64,000 bases of DNA, taken from contig NC_087391.1 in the NCBI RefSeq assembly GCF_963675165.1, positions 1,445,001 to 1,509,000 on the forward strand, in the 5' to 3' direction. The notes below the pieces were generated by a model, which saw nothing but the letters and a program-made list of their open reading frames with translations, ran no database searches and was not told the DNA's origin. The first letter of the stretch is position 1. Each line of letters begins with the position of its first letter. Source of the stretch: Halichondria panicea (lineage: Eukaryota > Porifera > Demospongiae > Suberitida > Halichondriidae). The translations under genes were made by a program, and so were the position numbers. Shown here piece after piece: positions 26,701 through 33,949 of this stretch.

Positions 26701-27852
26701 CTGAGTTCTAGTTTATGTTACACCAAGAAGACGTGTTCCGTAAACAATCAATTTCCTTTGTATTGTCTTTCCTTTTAACTGTTGTTTTGTTAGTAACTGT
26801 TGTCACTTTTCACTTCAAACACTGTTAACATTTTAAAGTTGTTCATAACCTATATCTGCATGTGTGAAAAAAGTACCCTGGATGAGTAGTAGCTATACAC
26901 TCTTTGGGGGTATAGTTTACTCTTGTATGGGTGTAAACTAACTGCTCCAGTTTACACCCCTGGGGTAGAGTTTTTAAAGGGTATGCATCCAGTACCCATA
27001 ATTGGGTGTAAATTTCCACCCCAGTTCTAACAGTGTACATTGCAAATAATTATTCGCAATTGAAATGTAGCGTTATTAAACTTTCCGCTGTATGCATGGT
27101 ATGAAAACTTCACATACACAACGACTACTTACCAGTGCTACGACTGCTACATCGCAAATAATTATTACACTACGCGAAATTACTGACACAATTGATATTG
27201 CTATACACAGTACATGCATGTATATAATTCAGATACCATAATGATACTGATGGAGAAACAATTACAATACACAAATAATTATAATGACTACTTACCAGTG
27301 CTACACCCGACCTCCTCCTTCAAGTACTGCACCACCTCTTTATGACCTCCCCAGCATGCCCAGTGAAGTGGAGTCTTGTTGTTCCTCCCACCACCTTTAT
27401 CAGTACGAGCTCCATGAGTAACAAGTGTCTTCACAATCTCAAGGTAGCCTTCATCACAAGCCCTGTGTAATGGAGGCTTACCCGCCCACTCGTCACTCCA
27501 GTAGAGCTGGTGGTTGGGGTCTGCTCCCTGTCCCAACAGGGACCTAACTTTGGTGACGTCATTATTGACTACAGCCTTGTATAAGTCCACGGCTAGCTTC
27601 TTTTGAGCACTGTACAAAATAGATGGTTGGGGGTCAGTCATACAGAAAATTACTTGATATGTGTATATAGTTTATACAAGTGACACCATGCACATATCCA
27701 GCTGTCACTTTGCTGTACAGTATTCCACCTCTGATCATAGCCTGCTCTGACTCTACTAATGGAATGAGCCTCCCTCCATGCAATCACAAGGTGCTACCAT
27801 GAGTAGTAATTATAGTCTACATGTTCACTCACTCTGAATCCTGTTCAGCCAT
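11173..27852 (-). CDS. Ankyrin-SH3-SH3-Roc-COR-Ig-Death-Death protein (17-exon model, 1578 aa)
   Basis: Exon model on the minus strand: 27852-27833, 27609-27296, 25447-25346, 25116-25015, 24543-24442, 24194-24099, 20958-20873, 20587-20458, 20361-20270, 19224-19098, 17311-14613, 14527-14290, 14199-14078, 13780-13625, 13532-13481, 12407-12295, 11358-11173. The lengths sum to 4737 nt and every junction is in phase from the ATG at 27852 to the TGA at 11173. Domain order (residues): ankyrin 7-245, SH3 246-303, SH3 323-380, Roc P-loop about 415, COR about 900-1080, Ig-like 1290-1369, Death 1378-1460, Death 1480-1575. The layout recalls death-associated Roco proteins such as DAPK (ankyrin-Roc-COR-Death), but with SH3 domains and no kinase. 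It is probably a cytoplasmic signalling scaffold. Donors after exons 8 (gtactt), 10 (gtcaga) and 14 (gttggc) are weak. The long introns before exons 7 and 11 could instead separate two or three genes. Confidence 0.6.
11531..11770 (-). mobile_element. MITE copy, inverted relative to 45581-45838
   Basis: The block from the poly-G/poly-C edges to ctcctgtatgaacc is the reverse complement of the element at 45581-45838, including the shared gtcacctcagataaccattcct-type core and the gacatcattaat word. It lies in the last intron of the Roco-Death gene. Its outer end (cagggtttcatac) is diverged here. Confidence 0.75.
11902..12237. repeat. Long hairpin: arms of about 152 bp, nearly perfect, with a 31-nt loop
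   Basis: From ctatatcaagagtttatgat to gtgatgtaatctatcaa the sequence is mirrored by ttgatagattacatcacc to ataaactcttggctatatta. I see only a few mismatches, such as g/c in the ccaatcca(a/g) word. It lies in the last intron of the minus-strand gene, so the pre-mRNA would fold into a long double-stranded RNA. It is either a foldback transposon or an arrested palindromic duplication. Confidence 0.9.
12566..13471. mobile_element. piggyBac-like non-autonomous element (TTAA target), copy 1
   Basis: The ends are TTAACCCTTTCCCGGCTTT and its reverse complement (19-bp terminal inverted repeats) with TTAA on both sides. TTAA target sites and a CCCTTT start are typical of piggyBac-superfamily elements. 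No transposase frame is present. The 906-bp body matches 20982-21807 in inverted orientation (shared 'tcaagatcttcgtagtacaacctcagtgagg' region and 'gttgctaggtaacgatgatt' region). It lies in the intron after exon 15 of the Roco-Death gene. Confidence 0.88.
13481..14199 (-). CDS. Exons 13-15: first Death domain and linker
   Basis: Exon 13 (14199-14078) encodes helices 1-3 (DQLFADMKEVIKEVRSDWYS, then LAIELDI). Exon 14 (13780-13625) encodes helices 4-6 (KDYRWVEPCFEAMLTHWVKR, PPSWSALVRALESPAIARGD). The W-x-x-LA-x-x-L and C-x-x-ML-x-x-W motifs are characteristic of Death domains. Exon 14 ends at a weak donor (aag|gttggc). Exon 15 (13532-13481) is a 52-nt linker, and its donor lies 9 bases from a piggyBac-like element. 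Death domains mediate homotypic assembly in apoptotic and immune signalling. Confidence 0.8.
14290..14527 (-). CDS. Exon 12: Ig-like segment
   Basis: After a CA-rich tract ending in cag the frame reads EVSLGDDVTLLALPFADLED, then LSFKWKK, ELEVKALSNSHFKGFISCEI and FFTVYHCL. The spacing of the tryptophan, the L-x-V strand, the G-(F/Y)-x-S/C-C strand and the last hydrophobic strand fits an Ig-like fold. The usual B-strand cysteine is replaced, so no canonical disulphide is expected, consistent with an intracellular protein. It joins exon 11 in phase 0 and exon 13 in phase 1. The Ig call is an inference from pattern only. Confidence 0.55.
14613..17311 (-). CDS. Exon 11: Roc-COR GTPase core with Ser/Thr and Pro repeats
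   Basis: This single 2.7-kb exon follows a good acceptor (cctttacag). It carries a Walker A motif GPSGIGKTTT (about 17213-17186) and a switch motif LVDIGGQPGF (about 16629-16600). These are the hallmarks of a Ras-like Roc domain, in which DxGGQ replaces DxxG. Between them lie two Pro-Thr-rich repeats (PTDQPTPxPPEK) and further on a KSDSTTAS octapeptide array. A COR-like region follows (VVLRKEFDIVSMEECIRIG ... VRFTVWYLDRYVGALIYHPE ... WILKGQFSLKTI). The end reads CWFAE then gtaagt. Roco proteins use the COR domain to dimerise and couple GTP turnover to downstream signalling. A continuous frame runs on past the true donor to 14508 but is intronic. Confidence 0.85.
16020..16245 (-). repeat. In-frame 24-bp minisatellite encoding KSDSTTAS octapeptides
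   Basis: About nine copies of a 24-base unit (plus strand ctggcagtggtgctatcgctcttg) lie inside the Roc-COR exon. The unit length keeps the frame, giving a Ser/Thr/Asp/Lys-rich low-complexity tract. Copy number is expected to be polymorphic. The long open frames on the opposite strand here are shadows of this repeat. Confidence 0.95.
17706..17998. repeat. Minisatellite, about 65-bp unit, 4.5 copies
   Basis: Units of the form cccagaggagagcatg-actgcaagcaggtacta-ggtgagggatggaggagatgctcaagtgatactgggag recur at about 17707, 17780, 17850 and 17925. It lies in the candidate intron between the last SH3 exon and the Roc-COR exon. Minus-strand open frames here are artefacts of the repeat. The rest of the 17312-19097 interval shows no further exon that I can support. 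Confidence 0.9.
19098..20958 (-). CDS. Exons 7-10: two CIN85/CD2AP-like SH3 domains
   Basis: Exon 7 encodes the first SH3 half (EVLFAFPKTQDGELSLMVGD) and exon 8 the second (GDEGWCKGTLNGERGLFPVNF) plus a proline-rich linker. Exon 9 encodes a basic linker and the next half (AKVAYSFVAESPDELSLEAG). Exon 10 completes it (EEEEGWCRGRLNNKEGVFPS). The ALYDY-type, ELSL-x-x-G, GW-C-G and GLFP/GVFPxxF motifs are all present. The pair is closest in style to SH3-A and SH3-B of CIN85/CD2AP adaptors, which bind proline-arginine motifs. The usual second W of the GWW motif is C in both. Exon 7 joins the last ankyrin exon in phase (g + cg). The last donor, gtcaga, is weak, so whether the transcript continues into the Roco exon needs RNA evidence. 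Confidence 0.82.
19285..20110 (+). mobile_element. Dispersed element family A, full copy (inverse of 61153-61985)
   Basis: From ttcaagctggcgctgtgcta to ctcgaggcataattatg the whole 826 bp is matched, reversed, at 61153-61985. It has two internal 'ccaggaccctcaaga' motifs, a CA-rich tract and a terminal short palindrome (ctcgtgcggctacgcctcgag). It carries no transposase. It fills most of the intron between exons 9 and 10 of the SH3 region. The end motif gaggcataat(t/c)at recurs at 22737, 23757 and (reversed) 56570, marking partial relatives. Confidence 0.9.
20982..21807. mobile_element. piggyBac-like non-autonomous element, copy 2
   Basis: TTAATCCTTTCCCC at the left and GGGGAAAGGGTTAA at the right, with TTAA at both edges. 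The body is the inverse of the 12566-13471 copy. Its left edge lies only 23 nt from the acceptor of the first SH3 exon (20958), so the branch-point region of that intron probably lies in transposon-derived sequence. Confidence 0.85.
21953..22413. mobile_element. MITE with TACCG-TATAGCGGGTA-type ends
   Basis: The left end taccgtatagcgggtatatttcg and the right end (reading inward) taccgagcgggtattattttg are inverted, and inverted similarity continues through agggtataaa-ttcgcgg. About 460 bp, no coding capacity. One-ended relatives with ccccacgaaaattac(c)cgctatacggtac occur at 31632-31653 and 54029-54057. Confidence 0.8.
22414..23159. repeat. Intronic DNA with a partial family-A/B end at 22555-22750
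   Basis: The segment 22555-22750 resembles the 3' half of the 23160-23770 element: a gagaagagcctacagaagctgta core, a cggacagcatgg segment, and an end reading gcgcaccgaggcataatc. No exon is supportable. This interval is part of the long intron between the ankyrin and SH3 exons. Confidence 0.5.
23160..23770 (+). mobile_element. Dispersed element related to family A, with a CA microsatellite
   Basis: It begins near atgaaagcaccgcgggtgctgatgcctcagtgg (also at 2621 and 35015) and ends in cgcatgcgtaccgaggcataattat. It shares gagctaactactaagta and the 'ctcgagaa-aagctt...ccacgaattaaaatccaag' block with 8410-8690 and 19285-20110. A (CA)n run of about 40 bases sits at 23675-23713. No protein is encoded. 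Confidence 0.75.
24099..27852 (-). CDS. Exons 1-6: start codon mini-exon and ankyrin repeats
   Basis: Exon 1 is a 20-base mini-exon (MAEQDS plus two bases, then gtgagt). Exon 2 begins after ttttgtacag and encodes a capping segment and two to three ankyrin repeats (KPPLHRACDEGYLEIVKTLV, then NKTPLHWACWGGHKEVVQYL). Exons 3, 4 and 5 are each exactly 102 nt, phase 1 to phase 1, and each encodes one 34-residue repeat of the form D-x-R-D-x-x-TPLH-x-AC-GG-x-x-VVQYLVE. Exon 6 carries the final repeat (GNTPLDLAVRRRKTEVADYL) and a TPEP linker. The one-exon-per-repeat layout is typical of recent exon duplication. Confidence is high that these six exons form one transcript. Confidence 0.88.
25559..25945. 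mobile_element. Inverted-repeat element with CACTGTTAAAAC end, copy 1
   Basis: It starts cactgttaaaactggggcgta, with repeated ggtgtaaa words. An inner inverted pair, caggagcccataaataagag (25683-25702) and its complement (25920-25939), bounds the body. Related ends occur at 27035 (reverse) and 30295. It lies in the intron between ankyrin exons 2 and 3. Confidence 0.65.
26514..26711 (+). CDS. Candidate short gene nested in an ankyrin-gene intron (two 3'-terminal exons)
   Basis: Exon 26514-26603 (acceptor ttcctacag, donor gtaagt) encodes VNTNCMASIHVNVRKNKAIW, PEPGDPTELQ. Exon 26662-26711 (acceptor cctag) encodes GECFIVKSDRLAIPEF and a stop. Both are phase 1 and join cleanly. An upstream piece ending 26411 (donor gtaagg, phase 1, MVLQCTSMT) could precede them. 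I recognise no domain. It is on the plus strand inside the minus-strand gene's intron. It may be real, or a chance chain in repeat-rich DNA. Confidence 0.35.
26897..27036. mobile_element. CACTGTTA-ended repeat, copy 2 (reverse orientation)
   Basis: gggtgtaaa words run toward a right end caccccagttctaacagtg, the complement of the end at 25559. It is a truncated member of the same family as 25559-25945 and 30295-30425. Confidence 0.65.
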
Positions 27853-29539
27853 TGAATCTTTGTTTAAACTCTGTCAAATTCCCCCCTTGTTTCTCAGTAA
27901 ACGAAGCAAAGTGCCACCCTCGCTCTTTCTGCATAGATAGTGTAGAAAGAGGGATTGGAAACGGACCGCGATTGTTGGCCAGTCCAGGCTGCGCAGGAAG
28001 TTAATTCACTGCACCGGAAGCTAATAATAGTTTCTTCACATCACCTTGGGGTACAGTGGATTGCAGTGCACTTGCACAGAAAATTTCCAAACAGCAAAAC
28101 CACAATCAGATAAATTATTATGAATATCATTATCAGTTTTTTGGAGTTACTCTGAACTTTTCCAAGAGTACTTTGACTTTATTACAGGTAGAAAGCATAG
28201 AGCCAACTGAAATGACAACCACTTTTCAGCAAACACACCCATTGAACCTCTCTAGGCATGCCCCCTCCCCCCCAAGAACGATTTAATTAACATGCATGAC
28301 ATTTGTACACTGTACATGCAGTCGGTCAAGCATTCTTGAAATGTATTTCATGTATTTCTATGTTCAAGGCTTTTCAAGAATGCTATATCAAAGTAGCCAT
28401 TCTGTAGGTATCTCTGAGTGATACTAATAGGAGTGCCCTGAGATTATATCTATATAAAATCACATGGAGGTGTATGACTGAGCACCTTTTTGGGCTTTTG
28501 AATTCCCCCGGGCCCAGCTTGTACATTCAATTTGCTCATACCTGTACACCTTTAGGAATAAGCAGTTGTTCAATGAGATTCTGCAAAAGTACAAGCTGAG
28601 CTTAGAATTATTATTGGTAATGAAATTCATATCTGGTGGTTTTGCTGTTTGCAAGTGCACTGCAATTCACTGTACAGGGTTTTCAGAGTTCTTGCATTTG
28701 CAATGTCTAGAGCGGAAGTACTTGTCACGTGAACTGGCAAGATTGAATTTCTACCTCATTCCAAACCGATTTTTTTCTAATACATGATTTAGGAGAAAAT
28801 CAACCTTTGGAAATAGCCTTTGCAAGCCTTTTGCATCACCGCTAAAGCTATCCTTGAGATTGTAAGCAGTTCAAATAGTTTTGTGAGCTACTATTAGTAA
28901 CACAAGACTGGATGTCTAGAGCTAAGAGAGATTCTACTGTCTGTATTACTCATCAGCTAGTCTCGCACCAGCAAGCAACAAGTAGCGTTGGATTGTTGGA
29001 TTGCTATTTTTATGTTCTTCATGCAGTTCATTTTATGTTTTTCATTTGGCATATCCCAAGGAACTGAAAAATGTACTGCTCTTCTTACAAGACTACATTC
29101 TAGAGCAACCAGACTCGCAGAAGAGGCCTGGAACATATTTGGCTGTGGCAGCAGATATTAAACGATTTTTCAAGCAACAAGTAGCGTCGAATAGACTAAA
29201 ACAAACTTGAAACTCAATGCAGGTTTGTTGACTCTTTTCCCCATTATCTTGATTTTAATATAATTATGTGTAACATAATTATACACAACATTGTAACACT
29301 TCATGATCATAATGAATCCTCTTGTTTATTTTCTCTTGTTGTCCAATTTGAGTCTGCTGCATTTATTAAAACGTGCATGATCATTAGAATCATGTATATA
29401 TATAATTATGTGGGTAGCATAATTATAGTTACAGCATTTTAATGCATGTGTATACTGTTACGTTATATGGCTATACTAATAATGTCATTTTTACATTAAT
29501 GTATAGGAGAGTCACTCTAATCAAAACGTAGATTAGGTA
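27853..29539. other. Upstream region of the ankyrin gene; one weak plus-strand terminal exon
   Basis: The first 150 bases upstream of the ATG at 27852 are the 5' UTR or promoter zone; I see no clear TATA box. At 28329-28386 agcattcttgaaa and ttttcaagaatgct form a 13-bp stem. At about 29021-29208 the plus strand, after cttcatgcag, reads PKELKNVLLFLQDYILEQPD, SQKRPGTYLAVAADIKRFFK and a stop. This looks protein-like (charged, helical), but I do not recognise it and cannot connect it to other exons. Confidence 0.4.
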
Positions 29540-30030
29540 TACGTTCAATAATCAATATAATATTTACAATAACTGTTTCTTCAGTTAAAATATACATTTT
29601 TACAATGACTGTTTCCTTCAGTTAAAGTAACTATTATAATTATACATTAATTTAACTATACCTTACATTAGTTACAATTACTGTTTCCTTCAGTTAAAGT
29701 AACTATTACAATTATACATTTAACTATACCTTACATGAGTTACAATGACTGTTTCATCAGTTAAGGATAACCATTATAATTAATACATTTAACTATACCT
29801 TACATGACTGTTCCATCAGTTAAGGTAACCATTATAATTAATACATTTAACTATACTTTATATTAGTTGCAATGACAGTTTCATCAGTTAAAGTAACCAT
29901 TATAACTATATATTTAACTATACCTTACATTAGTTACAATGACTGCTTCATTCAGTTGGAGTAACCTTTAAATCACATACTTATTTTAACTATATCATAT
30001 AAAAAATATACGAGTTATAATTACATATTT
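29540..30030 (+). repeat. Minisatellite, about 66-bp unit, seven degenerate copies
   Basis: The unit is acaatgactgtttc-ttcagttaaagtaac-attataattatacatttaactataccttacattagtt, repeated with indels from about 29560 to 30010. No coding frame is sustained. Confidence 0.9.
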
Positions 30031-30294
30031 TTCTTCAGGTGGGAGTAACAAATATTTTAGTTATATTAACTTAAATCAGAAGTATCAATTCAACTACATT
30101 AAAGTATTTTTAACCATCAAGTTCAATGGTTAATTTGAGGGTTAATGATGTCATCTATAGTGAACCGAGATTTGGGTCACCTGAGTTGCAACCATTTCAA
30201 CCCATTTTTGAGGGTTACTTTAAACAAAAAATTTTTTCAGTGTACAAGGCCCTGTCAACGCAACAAACTAACGAGTAACGAGAAACTGTAGCTG

Positions 30295-30425
30295 CACTGT
30301 TAAAACAGGGGTGTATTCAGTACCCAGAGGGGTGTAAACAACACCCCATCTAGGGAGTAAATCAGGTGCAGGTGTAAACTGGGGAAATATGGGGTGTAAA
30401 CAATCCACTTCGCAAGGTGTAATTA
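30295..30425. mobile_element. CACTGTTA-ended repeat, copy 3
   Basis: It starts cactgttaaaacaggggtgta and contains four ggtgtaaa words in the same order as copy 1 (25559). It is truncated before any right end. Confidence 0.65.
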
Positions 30426-30750
30426 GCTATATATAGCCAATGAGCAATTAATCAATTGCTTGTGTTGTAAAAAGCACATATATACTGCGGTATATACAAA
30501 CCATCATAATAATCAGAGACAATCAGCAAAATTCATTTCAAACGTGGCTATATATTAGATGTTGGCACACAAACAACGATAATAATAATATAGGTTAACC
30601 AACACTGAATTGAATGAAAAACGTTTTGAATAATGTCACATTAAGCACAGGTGACACTTTGAACTGTGGCTCGAATGGAAGTTTCACACTGAATGTGAGG
30701 AATTATCCCAAAATTGTTTTTTATATACGATTGAACGATTTCTTGGAATC

Positions 30751-30850
30751 CATCAGATTATTCATCACCAAATACCCTGCTGATTTCTGCCACTAGAAAA
30801 GATGCAAAGTATGGCTCAGTTGCTTGAAGTGTCATTCCAGAGCCATGGTT
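30751..30850 (+). pseudogene. Scrap of the membrane-protein gene 3' end
   Basis: From tccatcagattattcatcac to attccagagccatgg the sequence follows 1439-1545 and 33863-33965: the last 27 codons, the stop and the start of the 3' UTR. One substitution creates an in-frame stop (cactag for cactgg). Similarity begins and ends abruptly, so a third copy was broken or only a fragment was copied. Confidence 0.85.
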
Positions 30851-32007
30851 GCAATGCTAAAGTTGACTGTACTGAAAGTGTACCTTTCCTTCACATACAA
30901 GTATAATTATACAGGTGTTAGTGCACATGCAGTGCACAACTACAATTATATAGTGGTAAGACAGCATGTAATATTATATGTCATCATTATTTTATTCCTA
31001 GAGCACTACAGAGACAAATCGGCCTGGGAACAAGTATTATTAAGTACAATGTATAATCTTAGCAGCACTTAGCGGTTTGACATAATTATTTGTATAGACG
31101 ATTCAGAATCCACATATAGTAAGACGCTCCATCCCCTCATCTGCTCCTGGTATACGTCAAGAGATTTTTTATGACAAATTGATTTAGTACCTCGTGTATA
31201 GTCTGTCTGAACATACTATTAGCGAAACATGCATTTCATTTTCAATACTTCATCATGTTCATGTGTATGTAGCTATCAGTATACATAGTGGAGTCCATGC
31301 ATGCTTATACATTGTGACATCTTGTAATGGTATACACCATGCAAGAGTAAGAGTGTTGAACTGCTGTAGTAATCGTGCATGGAACCGCATTTGCCTTAAC
31401 ATGCGTCATCACTGTCGTCACTATTCAATTAATGAGCGCACGTGATCTGTGGTTTGTAGCACTGAACTGCACAATCACAGCATGTGCGGTTTCTTGGAAG
31501 TGTTGCTAACATAACAAATTAGTACTGATTCATATTAAGTGATGACGCAGGAGCAGGTTCCGGTAAGCTACGCCTACGTTAACATTTCGTGTAGGTCAGC
31601 TTGCCCACGAAAATAACGAATATTTTACCCCACGAAAATTACCTGCTATACGGTACACACAATGGAATTTTCATGCATGCATGATGGTGTTGCGTAATGT
31701 AGCGTAAGAGCATAATTTTGCCCTCAGCTCAGCTATAATTATATTATTCTATTTGGATTTACTCACAAAAGTCTTTCAGTTGACTGTTTCAGTTGACTAT
31801 ACATACAGACGAAAGAAAACAGAGTATTCATAATTAAAATTCCATGCAATACATAAAATAAAACATTCTATTATAACATGATATTGTTTACTGTTTCACT
31901 TTCGTCACCAAAATAATACATTTAACCGGGTGCATGCTAGTGCTCTACTAAATAGGCTTATGCTTACCAAATAGATAACAAGCTCCCACAGTCTAAGATT
32001 TATAGAT
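30851..32007. other. No gene seen; includes a one-ended MITE fragment
   Basis: AT-rich DNA upstream of the copy-B membrane gene. At 31605-31655 ccacgaaaat...ccccacgaaaattacctgctatacggtac is a one-ended relative of the element at 21953-22413. Short open frames here have no recognisable content. Confidence 0.5.
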
Positions 32008-33949
32008 ATGGACTTCTATTATTATCTCCTAATGTTAACACTTTCCTCTCATCTTATGATTGCTACTGCTAATTCTGTAACAGTAGAAGCAAACACTGAC
32101 GCAGTGGATAACAATACTTGCTGGACAATACCCTGTGAAACTTCATCAACCACACAAACTGGTTTAATAAAAGATCTCAGCTCAAAGAAGTCTATTAGTT
32201 CAACAGTGATCCAAGATCATGACTTGGATTGTTATCCTTGGATGTTTCGTAATTCAACAAATGAAAAATGTGAATGCAGTAACATTCCATATCACTCTGT
32301 ACTATGTGATGTTGAAATCAGCAGGACATCCATTCTTGATTGTTATTGTATGACTTACGATAGTGAGAGCAATGAAACTCAATTAGGAAGATGTGTGTAT
32401 GGTTGCGGACATAAAACGGACACTGTCTTTTATCCACTTCCAAATAACACAGACGATCTTAATTCATACTCTTGTGGAAATATGAACCGCGATTCAACAC
32501 CGTGTGGGAAATGTCTACCAGGATATTCACCACTCTTGTACTCGTATGAAATGAAATGCATGAACTGCACAGGAGAGAACATGACGTACAACTGGATCAA
32601 GTACATAGCAATTGCTTACATTCCTTTAACATTCTTCTTTTTCTTCGTCGTAATCTTTAAATTTAACGGAACTTATCCTTTGCTGAAATTGTTCATTAGT
32701 ATTTCCCAAGGAATGTTTTCACCTATAGCGGCAAGAGCTTTTCTTTCCGTTGTTTCAAGGAAAGCTTATATTGAGAATTTCACTACAGCTTTAGGTAGCT
32801 TTTATGGTATCTGGAATTTGGATTTCTTTCGTACCGTCATTCCACCTATTTGTGCAACGGACATCAGTCAAATAAATGTGCTTACTTTGGACTATGCTAT
32901 TGCTTTTTATCCATTGGTACTGGTTATTCTGACTTACTTTCTGATTAGTTTGCATAGCCGTGATATACGTATAGTTGTTTGGTTGTGGAGACCTTTTCAT
33001 AAAGTTTTCAGTTTAGTTGGTCAAAGCTGGGATATGGAAGGGTCGATTGTGAATGCTTTTGCTACCTTCTTTTTACTCTCCTACTTAAAATTTCTCAACA
33101 CTACTACTGATTTGCTAATATTTACGAAAATGTATGTACTGAAAAACAACAGCATAGAATATGTTATAAAGAATGTCCTTTACTATGATGCGACAGTGGA
33201 ATACTTTGGACATAAACATCTTCCATACGCAATAGTAGCTTTGTTTGTCGGAGTTTTCATTGTAATACTTCCTATAGTGTTTCTGATTGTATATCCAATG
33301 AAATGGTTTCAGAAATGTCTCAATTATTTCAATTCATCGTCAACACCTTGATATGTTTGTCAACTGCTACCAAGGTTACTACAAGGATGGAACGAATGGT
33401 AGCAGAGATTATCAATGGTTTTCTGTGTCATACTTTATTCTTCAGCTGATTTTTTTCTTACTATTCACATTCTCGCAAAGTATCTATTGTTTTTCCATTG
33501 GAGTGATACTCATAATTACCCTCATGTTTATGCAACTTTCGTTACGACCATACAAGGAAGAATTCAAAGTGTATAACATAACTGATGCCTTCATGCTACT
33601 AATTATGAGTGGAGTGTTCATTATGATAATTGCAGGAGATGAAGCTGGCATCAAAGATTCTTACTTCAGGAAATTTTCTTACTCATTTCTAGCCCTCATT
33701 GCAATTGTCCCGATAATCTACTTTCTTGTAGTAACTATTTGGTGGCTCCAGGTAAAGAAACAACTCAAAACTTGGTGCATCAACAAATTTCGTAGCTTTC
33801 ATGCTCCACCTGAAAATCCACAAATTGATGAGTCATTTTCAGAGAGTGATATTCCACACTGGTTAGAGAATCCATCAGATTACTCATTACCAAATACTCC
33901 GCTTATTTCTGCCACTGGAACAGATGCAAAGTATGGCTCAGTTGCTTGA
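32008..33949 (+). pseudogene. Cysteine-rich multi-pass membrane protein, copy B, frameshifted
   Basis: The ATG at 32008 opens a signal peptide (MDFYYYLLMLTLSSHLMIAT). An ectodomain of about 175 residues follows, with more than a dozen cysteines and several N-x-S/T sites, closing with CGKCLPGYS and CMNCTGEN. About eight membrane helices follow, the first near IAIAYIPLTFFFFFVVIF, with a LRPYKEEF motif before the penultimate helix and a cytoplasmic tail ending KYGSVA. Two bases are missing near 33331-33335 relative to copy A, giving a stop at 33349; an overlapping frame resumes at 33353. The full gene appears intronless over this stretch. The family is unknown to me by name. The architecture suggests a receptor- or TRP-like surface protein. 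Confidence 0.82.

Noticed and set aside
28566-28787. 73-codon plus-strand frame
   Set aside because: No domain, no convincing splice sites, and an equally long frame on the other strand.
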